From Candidatus Saccharicenans sp. (GTDB lineage: Bacteria > Acidobacteriota > Aminicenantia > Aminicenantales > Saccharicenantaceae), in the NCBI GenBank assembly GCA_026414545.1, contig JAOAIU010000011.1, forward strand, positions 1 through 52,535: 52,535 nt of DNA, written 5' to 3'. The first letter of the stretch is position 1, and every line of letters begins with the position of its first letter. Shown piece by piece: positions 1 through 8,009 of this stretch. Below the pieces are notes generated by a model. That model did no database searches. It had not been told where the DNA came from and saw only the letters and a list, made by a program, of their open reading frames with translations. Position numbers and translations under genes: made by a program.

Positions 1-18
1 CTCTCTTTCGGTAGTCAT
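1..18 (-). CDS. 5' end of a leftward gene, cut by the window edge
   Basis: An ATG on the minus strand at 18-16 opens a frame reading MTTERE before the window ends. A strong ribosome binding site (GGGGAGG, forward positions 27-33) sits 8 nt before it, and a near-consensus promoter lies about 100 bases upstream. The product cannot be named from six residues. The start-site context is the only support. Confidence 0.35.
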
Positions 19-32
19 AGGATGCGCCTCCC

Positions 33-58
33 CTCAACCGAAAGGAATAGCGGTTGGG
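33..58 (-). other. 5'-leader hairpin next to the ribosome binding site of the left-edge gene
   Basis: Forward positions 35-40 (CAACCG) are exactly complementary to 51-56 (CGGTTG), and pairing extends to 33-58 with one G-U pair. On the leftward transcript this hairpin ends at the GGGGAGG ribosome binding site at 27-33. It could modulate translation of the gene starting at 18. No known riboswitch motif was recognised. Confidence 0.3.
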
Positions 59-106
59 TTGTTAACGGTTATGGACCAAATCCCTCTACCCCTGACTACA
101 TATCAA

Positions 107-134
107 ATAATATGAATTTTTCGGGTCCTGTCAA
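107..134 (-). promoter_or_regulatory. Sigma70-type promoter for the left-edge gene
   Basis: On the minus strand a perfect TTGACA (forward 129-134) is followed after 16 bases by TATTAT (forward 107-112), five of six matches to TATAAT. It points at the ATG at 18 and would give a leader of about 80 nt. Confidence 0.5.
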
Positions 135-253
135 GTTAAGGAGATTTTGAGAAATTAAGGCAGTAGGGAAGGCTGTCGGAAGCCGGGCCAGGAATTTTTG
201 GTTAGCATGACAGTACCAGCCAGCTCTTTAGCGGTTGCCCGGCAAACCGGGGA

Positions 254-1645
254 TCATCGGGCATGGAGATGTCTATTCTGGAGCTTGGAGTGCTTCATTC
301 CGTAAGCAAAATAAATGAGCAGCCCCACGGCCAGCCAGGCGGTAAATCTCAGCCAGGTCAGAGCTGGCAGACTGGCCATCAGGTACAGGCAAAAACCGAT
401 GGTGACCAGCGGAGTAAAGGGCACCAGTGGTGTCCGGAACTTTCGTTCCACCTGAGGCTGGGTGTGTCGCAGCACAATGACTCCGATCGATACCAGGATG
501 AAAGCAAACAGGGTTCCGATATTGCACAGCTCGATAATTACTCCCAGCGGGAAGAACCCGGCGATTATGGCTGTCAGGGCCCCGGTTATCCAGGTGCAGA
601 TGGCCGGGGTGCGATGCCTGGGATGAACACGGGAAAACACTTCCGGCAGCAGGCCGTCCCTGGCCATGACCATGAAAATCCGGACCTGGCCGTAGACAGT
701 AATCAGCAGGGTGGAAATCATCCCGATGATTCCACCGGTGGCCACCAGCGCCCCGCCCCAGCGGATGCCAATCCTGGCCAGGGCCGCGGGCAGGGCGTTG
801 CCGACGTCAATTTCTTTGTACGGCACCAGCCCGGTCAGGACGAAAGCCACTCCCACGTAGAGAACAATAACCACGGCCAGACAGAGCATCAGTCCCAGGG
901 GCACATCTTTTTTTGGATTTATGGTTTCTTCGGCGGCGGTGGAAACGGCGTCAAACCCGATATAGGCGAAAAAGATTATGGCTGCCCCGGCCATTATTCC
1001 TTTCCAGCCGAAGGGGGCAAAGGGCACCAGGTTGCTGAAATTCACATGGCTTATGCCCAGCACAATGAACAGCACAATCACCGCAATTTTCAGGACCACG
1101 ATGATATTGTTGGTGATGGAGCTTTCCCTTATCCCCAGGTAGAGAATCCAGGTTATCAGCAGGGTGATCAGGATGGCCGGCAGGTCGACGATGCCCCCGG
1201 CCAGGGGAGTCAGGCAGAGAGCCCTGGGCAGCTTCACCCCGAGATTTTCCAACAGCCCGATAAAGGTGGTTGACCAGCCTGAAGCCACGGCGCTGCCAGA
1301 GACCAGGTATTCCAGCATCAAGTCCCAGCCGATTATCCAGGCGATGACTTCCCCGAAGGCGGCATAGGAATAAGAATAAGTGCTGCCGGCCACGGGAAAC
1401 ATGCTGGCCAGCTCAGAGTAGGTCAGGGCGCATAGCCCGGCCGTAACGGCGGCGATGATGAAAGACAGAAGCACTCCGGGGCCGGCCAGGTGGGCTCCCT
1501 GCCCGGTGGCCACGAAGATTCCCGTGCCCACGACCGAGCCTATGCCCAGGGCAGCCAGGTCCACCGCCCGCAGGCTTTTGCGGAGCTGGGTATGTTCAGA
1601 AGCTTCCTGAAGGTCTTCTGGCCTTTTCTTGACCCAGAGGTTCAT
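254..1645 (-). CDS. APC-superfamily amino acid permease
   Basis: A 463-residue inner-membrane transporter predicted to import amino acids, of the YfnA/cationic amino acid transporter type. The first membrane helix carries the glycine-rich motif GIGSVVGTGIF (residues 34-44), typical of the APC fold's substrate site. A later segment with GFDAVSTAAEE followed by NP is the conserved loop of this subfamily. About 12 hydrophobic segments cover the chain, which is the usual family length. The start has a good ribosome binding site (AAGGAG, 7 nt spacing) and lies downstream of a near-consensus promoter at 1687-1715. It stands alone, diverging from the M16 peptidase operon. Substrate is inferred from family only. 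An uptake role fits the nearby peptidases and other amino-acid transporters. Confidence 0.9.
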   Translation of the reverse strand: MNLWVKKRPEDLQEASEHTQLRKSLRAVDLAALGIGSVVGTGIFVATGQGAHLAGPGVLLSFIIAAVTAGLCALTYSELASMFPVAGSTYSYSYAAFGEVIAWIIGWDLMLEYLVSGSAVASGWSTTFIGLLENLGVKLPRALCLTPLAGGIVDLPAILITLLITWILYLGIRESSITNNIIVVLKIAVIVLFIVLGISHVNFSNLVPFAPFGWKGIMAGAAIIFFAYIGFDAVSTAAEETINPKKDVPLGLMLCLAVVIVLYVGVAFVLTGLVPYKEIDVGNALPAALARIGIRWGGALVATGGIIGMISTLLITVYGQVRIFMVMARDGLLPEVFSRVHPRHRTPAICTWITGALTAIIAGFFPLGVIIELCNIGTLFAFILVSIGVIVLRHTQPQVERKFRTPLVPFTPLVTIGFCLYLMASLPALTWLRFTAWLAVGLLIYFAYGMKHSKLQNRHLHAR

Positions 1646-1686
1646 CTGCTTTCTCCTTGCGCGGTCAAAGATGCTTTAAGTGATGA

Positions 1687-1715
1687 ATGATACTCATCCT
1701 GATTCCGTTTGACAA
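1687..1715 (-). promoter_or_regulatory. Promoter of the APC permease
   Basis: Reading leftward, TTGTCA (forward 1710-1715) and TATCAT (forward 1687-1692) are separated by 17 bases, each matching consensus at five of six positions. The leader to the ATG at 1645 would be about 35 nt. The -35 box overlaps a TTGACA on the opposite strand. Confidence 0.55.
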
Positions 1716-1735
1716 GAAAAAAGATAAGTTATAAA
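1709..1735 (+). promoter_or_regulatory. Candidate promoter of the M16 peptidase operon
   Basis: A perfect TTGACA at 1709-1714 is followed by TATAAA at 1730-1735. The 15-base spacer is short, so activity is less certain than for the opposing promoter. Transcription from here would give a leader of roughly 140 nt before the ATG at 1879. Confidence 0.35.
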
Positions 1736-1878
1736 TAAAAAATAATGAGAGTTAACGACATAAAAAGAGGGAAGAGAGCAAGGCTTCCATCGTCATAACT
1801 GAGGGCCGAGTTTTATTTCCGGATGATTCCGATTGACTGTTGAGGCAAATAATTTTTTCTAAAGGAGGAGGTAACGGC

Positions 1879-3366
1879 ATGAACCTGAGAAAAGCTGCGG
1901 TTCTTTGGCTGGGCTGCTTCCTGCTTCTGGCCCTGGGCGCCATGGCTACGGCCCAGGTCAAGCTGGAGGTCAAGGAACATGTCCTGGCCAACGGGATGAA
2001 AATCCTGATGATTCCCAAGCCCGGTGTGCCCCGGGTGGTCTGCCATATTTATTACAAGGTCGGTTCCATCAATGAGCGGCCGGGCATCACCGGCATCGCC
2101 CATCTCCACGAACACATGATGTTCAAGGGCACGAAGATAATGGGCGTCACTGATTTTGAAGCCGACGCGGCCATCGACCGGCAGATCGACGAGCTGATGG
2201 ACAAGATTTACCGGGAGAAATACTGGAAGCAGAACGGCGATCAGCAGAAAATAGCCGAGTGGCAGAAACAGGTAGAGGAACTGGTCAAGGCCCAGAAAAA
2301 GTACATCATCAAGGACCATCTGTGGGAGACCTACATGAAAAATGGGGGCACCGGCCTGAACGCTTCCACTTCGGACGAGGTAACGGGTTATTATGTAACC
2401 CTTCCGGCCAACAAGGTGGAACTGCAGATGTTGCTGGAATCGGACCGGATGATGAACGCCTACTTTCGTGAATTCTACTCGGAAAAAGACGTGGTCATGG
2501 AAGAAAGAAGGCTCAGCGAAAACAATCCGGGCTTCCTGTTCAACGAGCAGGTCCGGGCTGCTTTTTACGTTGGGTCACCATACCACTGGCAGGTCATCGG
2601 CTGGATGGATGACCTGAGAAGGATTACCAAGAAGGATATGATGGAGTTCAACCGGAAATACTACATTCCCAACAACGCCGTGGCCATTTATGTGGGCGAT
2701 TTCAAGCCGGAGGATATCATCCAGCTGGCCGAAAAGTATTTTGGCCGCGTTCCTAAGGGCGAAGACGTTGAACCCATCAGAACCAGTGTTCCGCCTCAAT
2801 ATTCCGAAAAAAGAATGTACGGCCAGGGACCGGGCATGCCCAACCTGCAGATGTGGTTCCATATCCCGCCCGACGGTCACCCGGACGTTCCGGCTCTCAA
2901 CATCCTGTCAGGTATTCTATCGGGGGAAACGGGGCGGCTGACCAAATCCCTGGTCCAGGAAAAGGATGTGGCTGTCAGGGCCATGGCCATGGCCAGGCCG
3001 CAGTGGTATGCCGGGGCCTTTACCTTTAACGTCGTTCCCAAGATGCAGAAGGGCATAAAACCCGAGGACCTGGAAAAGCATGTCTGGGAAGAAATTGAAA
3101 AAATCAAGAAAGACGGTGTGACCGCGGACGAACTGCAGAAAGCCAAGAATCGAAGCGAGGCCACTTTCATCAGGGGCCTGGAGAGCCCGACGTTCCTGGC
3201 TATGAGGGTCGGTCGGGCTGAACTCCACCGAGGCTGGCGGTCTCTTCTGACCGACCTGGAGGACCTGAAGAAAGTGACCGCCGAGGATGTCAAAAAGGTA
3301 GCCGCCAAGTATTTCGTCAAGGACAACTGCCTGGTGGCTGTCTACACCCGCGGTCAAGGAAGATAA
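1879..3366 (+). CDS. Secreted M16 zinc metallopeptidase, catalytic subunit
   Basis: A 495-residue M16 (pitrilysin/insulinase) peptidase. The inverted zinc motif HxxEH is HLHEH at residues 75-79, and the third zinc ligand is probably in the VVMEER segment near 208. A hydrophobic N-terminus ending near ATAQ (about residue 26) looks like a signal peptide, so it should act outside the cytoplasm. The start at 1879 is chosen because AAAGGAGGAGG lies just upstream; a start at 1840 would lack both the binding site and a clean signal peptide. The spacing from HxxEH to the downstream Glu is about 130 residues, against roughly 76 in the family as I know it. The difference is a charged insertion near residues 92-150, rich in Lys, Glu and Trp. 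It precedes its non-catalytic partner by 12 nt and probably works with it in peptide degradation. Confidence 0.9.
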   Translation: MNLRKAAVLWLGCFLLLALGAMATAQVKLEVKEHVLANGMKILMIPKPGVPRVVCHIYYKVGSINERPGITGIAHLHEHMMFKGTKIMGVTDFEADAAIDRQIDELMDKIYREKYWKQNGDQQKIAEWQKQVEELVKAQKKYIIKDHLWETYMKNGGTGLNASTSDEVTGYYVTLPANKVELQMLLESDRMMNAYFREFYSEKDVVMEERRLSENNPGFLFNEQVRAAFYVGSPYHWQVIGWMDDLRRITKKDMMEFNRKYYIPNNAVAIYVGDFKPEDIIQLAEKYFGRVPKGEDVEPIRTSVPPQYSEKRMYGQGPGMPNLQMWFHIPPDGHPDVPALNILSGILSGETGRLTKSLVQEKDVAVRAMAMARPQWYAGAFTFNVVPKMQKGIKPEDLEKHVWEEIEKIKKDGVTADELQKAKNRSEATFIRGLESPTFLAMRVGRAELHRGWRSLLTDLEDLKKVTAEDVKKVAAKYFVKDNCLVAVYTRGQGR

Positions 3367-3378
3367 GGAGGGCTGATC

Positions 3379-4845
3379 ATGAAAAACTTAAAAGCGGCGA
3401 TTTTTGTTGTCCTGCTGACCATCGCAGCTTGCAACCTGGTTTCCGCCCAGGTCACCAAGCCTGAAGAGCTGAAGTTCCCTCCGTTGAAATTCCAACCACC
3501 CAATCCAGCCAGTTTCCGGGTGGTTCTGTCCAACGGGCTGCGGGCCTATATCAGGGAGGAAAGAGAACTCCCCATAGTCAACATCACGGCCATTATCAAC
3601 ACCGGCGGCCTGTATGTGCCGAAGGAAAAGGCCGGGCTGGATGAGTTGCTGTCGGAATGCCTGATCAAGGGGGGCACCAGGACCAGGACGGGCCAGGCGA
3701 TTGAAGAGAGGATAGATTTTCTGGGGGGCACCCTGAACTTCTCGGTGGGGGAGAGAACGGCCACCCTTTCTCTGTCGGTCCTGAGCAAAGACCTGGATGA
3801 GGGACTGGACATTTTCTTCGACCTCCTGATGAATCCGGAGTTCAGGGAAGACAGCCTGAAACTGGCCAAGGGCCGGCTGGTAGAACAGATGCGCTCGGCT
3901 AACGACAACCCCAGCCTGGTGCTCAACCGGGAATTTCAGAAAGTTCTGTATGGTGAGCACCCTCTGACCTATCAAGCCACCAAAGCTACGGTTGAAGGCC
4001 TGACCCCGGCCGACCTTAAAGCCTTCCACAGCAAGTACTTTTTCCCCAAAAACATCATCCTGGCAGCGGCCGGAGATTTCAGCCGGGAGCAGCTCAAGAC
4101 TAAGATCAACAGGTATGCGGCCAAATGGGCCAACAAATCGCTGTCCTTCCCGTCCATCGGCAAGAATTTCCCCGAGCCTGAACCCGGAGTCTATTTCATC
4201 CAGAAAAAGATAAACCAGGGTTATGTTTCCGTGGGTCATCTTGGCCTCGAAGACACCAATCCTGACTACTTCGCGGTGCAGGTGATGAATTTCATCCTGG
4301 GCGGCGGGAGTTTCACCTCCAGGATTACCTCCAAGGTCCGGTCGGACGAAGGGCTGGCCTACAACACCGGAAGCCGGTTTACCTATAGATGGGGTTTCCC
4401 CGGGACTTTTTCCGGCTACGTCCAGACCAAGTCAGAAACGGTCGGCTACGCCATTTCTCTGATCCTGAAAGAATTTGACCGCATCCGGAAAGAACCTGTT
4501 TCCGACGCTGAAATGGAAACAGCCATAAATTATTATGTGGAAAGCTTTGCCGATTTCTTTCAGAGCCCGATAGGCACCATGGTCAATTTTGCCAATCTGG
4601 AACTGCAGGGCAAGCCGATGAATTATTACTCCACCTACCTGGACAAGATTAAGGCCGTGACCAAAGACCGGGTGATGGAGGTGGCTAAAAAATACATCCA
4701 TCCCGACAAAATGGTCATCATGATCGTTGGCGACTTCGAACCCTGCAACCAGGGCTCCGACAAGTTCCCCGGGCCCCTGGAAAAGCTGGGCAAGGTTCAT
4801 CGGGTAAAACTGCTGGACCCGCTGACTGGTCAGCTGGTGGATTAA
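3379..4845 (+). CDS. Secreted M16 peptidase-like protein, non-catalytic subunit
   Basis: A 488-residue M16-family protein with a signal peptide (cleavage probably near VSAQ, residue 24). Where the zinc motif should be, the sequence reads LDELLSE, so the HxxEH ligands are gone. It keeps the substrate-binding C-terminal region (GGGSFTSRI, then VRSDEGLAY). This is the pattern of two-gene M16B systems, where an inactive subunit pairs with an active one to form the chamber. It follows the catalytic gene by 12 nt with its own ribosome binding site, so the two are almost certainly one operon and probably one complex. A terminator follows at 4920-4950. Confidence 0.88.
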   Translation: MKNLKAAIFVVLLTIAACNLVSAQVTKPEELKFPPLKFQPPNPASFRVVLSNGLRAYIREERELPIVNITAIINTGGLYVPKEKAGLDELLSECLIKGGTRTRTGQAIEERIDFLGGTLNFSVGERTATLSLSVLSKDLDEGLDIFFDLLMNPEFREDSLKLAKGRLVEQMRSANDNPSLVLNREFQKVLYGEHPLTYQATKATVEGLTPADLKAFHSKYFFPKNIILAAAGDFSREQLKTKINRYAAKWANKSLSFPSIGKNFPEPEPGVYFIQKKINQGYVSVGHLGLEDTNPDYFAVQVMNFILGGGSFTSRITSKVRSDEGLAYNTGSRFTYRWGFPGTFSGYVQTKSETVGYAISLILKEFDRIRKEPVSDAEMETAINYYVESFADFFQSPIGTMVNFANLELQGKPMNYYSTYLDKIKAVTKDRVMEVAKKYIHPDKMVIMIVGDFEPCNQGSDKFPGPLEKLGKVHRVKLLDPLTGQLVD

Positions 4846-4919
4846 GTTTTGCTTGAGGCAGGATGAGTATCTCCCGGAAAGAAGTGGTTTAGTATAAGCG
4901 GCGGGAGATTTCGGTAAAG

Positions 4920-4950
4920 GGGTAGCCCTTGTGGCTGCCCTTTTTATTTT
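4920..4950 (+). terminator. Intrinsic terminator of the M16 peptidase operon
   Basis: An 8-bp stem (GGGTAGCC at 4920-4927 with GGCTGCCC at 4933-4940, one G-U pair) with a 5-nt loop is followed by TTTTTATTTT. It lies 75 bases after the stop of the second M16 gene. Confidence 0.75.
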
Positions 4951-5019
4951 CTTCCTGAAGCGAGAGCGCGGGGAAAGAGCTGGTAGATGATGGTCTGGCC
5001 CGGTTAGCCCGAGTATAAG

Positions 5020-5056
5020 GCCAGCGGAATAAAGGCCCCCTTTACAGGATGCTGGC
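5020..5056. other. Two-part hairpin in the gap after the M16 operon
   Basis: An outer stem (GCCAGC 5020-5025 with GCTGGC 5051-5056) encloses a small internal loop and an inner stem (TAAAGG 5030-5035 with CCTTTA 5039-5044) closed by CCC. Both stems are perfect. It has no T-run, so it is not a standard terminator. Its function and transcribed strand are unknown. Confidence 0.3.
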
Positions 5057-5341
5057 AGTTACTTAAATTTAAAAATGGAGGCCAGGGGCGAAGGAGCGGT
5101 CTATCTGCCGTATAACCGGGCCGGGGAGCCCGGAAGAAATCAGTCAGCATTAATAATAGCTTTGGTAGTCAAACCAACACACTTTTTCTCTTATAGTCGG
5201 CGGGCAGGATGACACATCAATCAATTAAGTTGATGATGAGAAATCGGTCTTCCTCCGTTCTTTTGCCTCCAACCTTTTGGCTTGTTTGTCCGGCCTCGGC
5301 CTAGGAACAATTAATTTTAATTATAAAAAGGAGGATAGGCC

Positions 5342-6013
5342 ATGAGCCGAAAAATTCTGCTGGTGCTTCTGGTCCTGGGGTTGGTTACTGCCGTTTATCC
5401 GGCCGGCCTCAAGGTCGGTTCAAGGGCCTGGGGTGGGCTGGTTATGAGCAGCTACCAGGGCTGGCCTCTGCCCGTCGGGATTCCCGAGCTCCGCTATCAG
5501 AATGCCTGGCGGACCGGGTTCGGGCTTGGGGCTGGCCTGGACATCAAGGTGCCCCGGTCCCCGGTTAGCTTTATAATTGGGTTGAGCTACCTCCAGAAGG
5601 GTACCGAACTGGAGGTTTACTACCTGGATACCAAGACCGGTTCGTATTTTTACAGGCTGGGTAGCCTGAGCCAGATTGGGTTGTTAAAGATAGGTCTTGA
5701 GAAGAAAATAGCTCCCTACGCTCTGGTCGGGTATGAACTGGCCTTTATTCTGAGTCACCATGGCCAGTCTTTCGGTTCCTCTCCTGGCGGGCCGGATTCT
5801 GACCTGAAGCCAGATACCAGAACGGTGGACGTGGGCCTGGTGGCCGGGGTCGGTCTGGAGTTTAACCTGGAAAAAATCAGGCCCTTCATTGAGTTCTGCT
5901 ATTTTCACGGGCTTAGCAATCTCAGCCGCGGGACTGGAACCCTGGAGTATTACACAACCATTAAGAGCCGGGCCCTGCTCCTGAGCATCGGCCTGGGTAT
6001 TGGCCAGCGGTAA
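5342..6013 (+). CDS. Small outer-membrane beta-barrel protein of unknown function
   Basis: A 223-residue protein with a clear signal peptide (hydrophobic residues 5-20, probable cleavage around VYPAG). The mature part alternates polar and hydrophobic residues and has glycine and aromatic-rich strands, as in PorT-like/outer-membrane beta-barrel families. Recurrent strands such as VGLVAGVGLEFNL and LLLSIGLGIG support an 8-stranded barrel. It starts after a strong ribosome binding site (AAGGAGG). It stands alone between two regions with regulatory repeats. Function is not recognised; it may be structural or an adhesin-like barrel. Confidence 0.72.
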   Translation: MSRKILLVLLVLGLVTAVYPAGLKVGSRAWGGLVMSSYQGWPLPVGIPELRYQNAWRTGFGLGAGLDIKVPRSPVSFIIGLSYLQKGTELEVYYLDTKTGSYFYRLGSLSQIGLLKIGLEKKIAPYALVGYELAFILSHHGQSFGSSPGGPDSDLKPDTRTVDVGLVAGVGLEFNLEKIRPFIEFCYFHGLSNLSRGTGTLEYYTTIKSRALLLSIGLGIGQR

Positions 6014-6394
6014 AGCCTGAGAGCCAGAACCGGAAGGGTCCTGAACCCTCCCCGACTGAAATCTTGCATCAGAAATACCAGAAAAAATTAAGGCGTGGGG
6101 ATTGGAAATACTCGCCCCGAATCTGGTCGCTAAGGTTCGAGGAGCTAATATAGATTTTAAATCCAGTGAGCAATTCTCATTCGGCGGAGCCTTCTTCTCT
6201 CGGGACTTTAATCAATAAGTAAATCTGACCACGCTGGCAATCGAAGCGAAGGCCATGGATTCTGTTGCTTATTTGATGCCAATTGTGTTATAAACAGCAG
6301 TCATGAATGACATAATTGCCCTTGAAAATCATAGACCGCGTTTTCCTTAGAGATCTGATCGATCTCGCCACAACTCTATTTTAAGGAGTTTCCA
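6014..6394. other. Intergenic region upstream of the Na+/alanine symporter
   Basis: No gene is seen. A weak GC hairpin follows the preceding gene (AGGGT paired with ACCCT near 6040) without a T-run. The right part carries the promoter and palindrome described at 6265-6311. The rest shows nothing recognisable. Confidence 0.4.
6265..6311 (+). promoter_or_regulatory. Candidate promoter with overlapping operator-like palindrome for the symporter
   Basis: TTGCTT (6265-6270) and TATAAA (6289-6294) are separated by 18 bases. A perfect inverted repeat, GTCAT and ATGAC with a 2-base centre (6300-6311), sits where transcription would begin. A repressor bound there would block the symporter gene starting at 6395. 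No cognate regulator is seen nearby. Confidence 0.35.
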
Positions 6395-7837
6395 ATGGAA
6401 GGATTTCTGGCAAACCTTTCCCACTGGGTTGATAAGACAGCCTACAACATCTGGTCGGTCCTGCTCTTCTTTCTTCTGGCAGCAGGAATCTGGTTGACAA
6501 TCCGGACGGGCTTTGTCCAGTTCCGGCATCTTGGCGATGCCTTCCGGATCATGTTTGCCGGCCTTCTTCACAAAGGGAAGAAGGAAAAAAGGGAGGGCGA
6601 TGTCTCCGCTTTCCAGGCCCTCTCTACTGCCCTGGCCGCTACGGTCGGGAACGGGAATATTGGCGGTGTGGCCTTCGCCCTGACCACAGGCGGGCCCGGA
6701 GCCATCTTCTGGTTGTGGGTCTGCGGCTTCCTGGGCATGGCTACCAAGTACTCGGAGGCCTTGCTGGGCGTAAAATTCCGCGAACATTACCCCGACGGCA
6801 AGATAGCCGGCGGCCCGATGTATTACATCAAGAACGGCTTTTCCAATAAAAAATTCGCAGCCATTCTGGCTCCGGCCTTCGCCATCTGCGGCGCTCTGGC
6901 CACCCTGTTCGGGACGGGCAACATGATGCAGGCCAACCAGATGACCATGGTTTTCAACAGCCAGTTTGGCATTCCCAAGATTGTCAGCGCTGTGGTCATA
7001 ACCCTATTTGTTAGCATAGTCATCATCGGAGGGATAAAAAGAATAGGCGCTGTGGCCGAACGGGTGGTTCCGGTGATGATTTTCCTTTATATAATAGTGG
7101 GAACTTACGTTATCCTCTCCAACGTCAGCGTCCTGCCGAAGGTTTTCGCCCTCATTTTCACCCACGCCTTCAAGCCGTATGCTGTGGCCGGCGGGGCCAT
7201 CGGCTACACGGTCAAGATGGCCATGCAGATGGGTTTCCGCCGCGGCTTGCTCACCAACGAAGCCGGGCTGGGCAGTGCTCCCATCGCTCATGCCGCGGCC
7301 CAGACCAAATCGCCGGTTCATCAGGGACTGATGGGTGTGGCCGAAGTTTTCGTCGATACCATCGTCGTCTGCTCCTTCACAGCTTTGATTAACCTTTCCA
7401 CCGGCCTGTGGCAGGCCAAGAAAGCTGCCGACGCTATCCAGGGCACAGCTCTCACTGCCTCTTCCTTCGCCTCTGAGGCAGGAATCATCGGCAGCATCAC
7501 CGTGGCCATCGGGTCGTTCCTGTTCGGTTACACGACGCTTATCGGCTGGTATTATTACGGCGAGCAATGCATGAAATTCATTTTTGGCCAGCGCATAACC
7601 CAGATTTACCGGGTCATATATATCGCCCTGGGTTTTATCGGAGCCCTGGTTTCCATCCAGATTGTATTTTATGTCGGGGACATCGCCAATGCCCTGATGG
7701 CCATTCCCAACCTGGTTGCCCTGTTTGTGTTGAGCGGCATTGTCGCCCGGACCAGCCAGGAATTCTGGCGGAAGTACAGGACCCTTGAGGATTTCGATAA
7801 AGCCCAGGCAGTCGAGAGCCTGGCCGAAAAACCCTGA
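6395..7837 (+). CDS. Sodium:alanine symporter family protein (AGCS/AlsT type)
   Basis: A 480-residue inner-membrane transporter importing alanine or glycine with Na+ (or H+). The family's hallmark is present at residues 84-106, reading VGNGNIGG, then TTGGPGAIFW, and about 10 hydrophobic helices follow. Other conserved segments are MGFRRGLLTNEAGLGSAP and GWYYYGEQC. The start follows AAGGAG with good spacing. Length is normal. It stands alone, with the candidate promoter and palindrome upstream, and converges on aspS. It fits the amino-acid-using lifestyle suggested by the peptidases and peptide transporter. Confidence 0.93.
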   Translation: MEGFLANLSHWVDKTAYNIWSVLLFFLLAAGIWLTIRTGFVQFRHLGDAFRIMFAGLLHKGKKEKREGDVSAFQALSTALAATVGNGNIGGVAFALTTGGPGAIFWLWVCGFLGMATKYSEALLGVKFREHYPDGKIAGGPMYYIKNGFSNKKFAAILAPAFAICGALATLFGTGNMMQANQMTMVFNSQFGIPKIVSAVVITLFVSIVIIGGIKRIGAVAERVVPVMIFLYIIVGTYVILSNVSVLPKVFALIFTHAFKPYAVAGGAIGYTVKMAMQMGFRRGLLTNEAGLGSAPIAHAAAQTKSPVHQGLMGVAEVFVDTIVVCSFTALINLSTGLWQAKKAADAIQGTALTASSFASEAGIIGSITVAIGSFLFGYTTLIGWYYYGEQCMKFIFGQRITQIYRVIYIALGFIGALVSIQIVFYVGDIANALMAIPNLVALFVLSGIVARTSQEFWRKYRTLEDFDKAQAVESLAEKP

Positions 7838-7878
7838 TAGACGGCCGGCTTTCCCCCGGACCTAATTTTCAGAGAACA

Positions 7879-7896
7879 GGACGAGGCTCATCGTCC
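7879..7896. repeat. Hairpin between convergent symporter and aspS genes
   Basis: GGACGA (7879-7884) pairs with TCGTCC (7891-7896) across a 6-base loop. There is no T-run on either side, so it is at most a weak or factor-dependent terminator for the two convergent genes. Confidence 0.3.
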
Positions 7897-8009
7897 GGGT
7901 AGAGGACCGGAAGCGGATAGTAGTTTTTATATCAGACCGGTCGAGTCTATCGGGAGTGGGCAGTCCATGCTCCCAGTTAAGAAGGGCCGGTCATCGTCTG
8001 GATGGCTGA

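Larger units (their letters stand above)
4846..5341. other. Intergenic region with terminator and inverted repeats
   Basis: This stretch has no convincing gene. It holds the terminator of the M16 operon (4920-4950), a two-part hairpin at 5020-5056, a short inverted repeat (CATCAA at 5215-5220 with TTGATG at 5230-5235), and the ribosome binding site of the next gene. A 45-codon frame from 5075 lacks a ribosome binding site and is not called. Confidence 0.5.

Noticed and set aside
238-251. Terminator for the APC permease
   Set aside because: A 5-bp GC hairpin (CCCGG/CCGGG) is present just after the stop, but no T-run follows on the minus strand.
263-1273. Long open frame (336 codons) on the plus strand
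   Set aside because: It lies antisense to the APC permease, is rich in Gln, Gly, His and Pro, and has no protein-like motifs. It is a shadow of the real gene.
5075-5212. 45-codon frame after the M16 terminator
   Set aside because: No ribosome binding site and no protein-like features.
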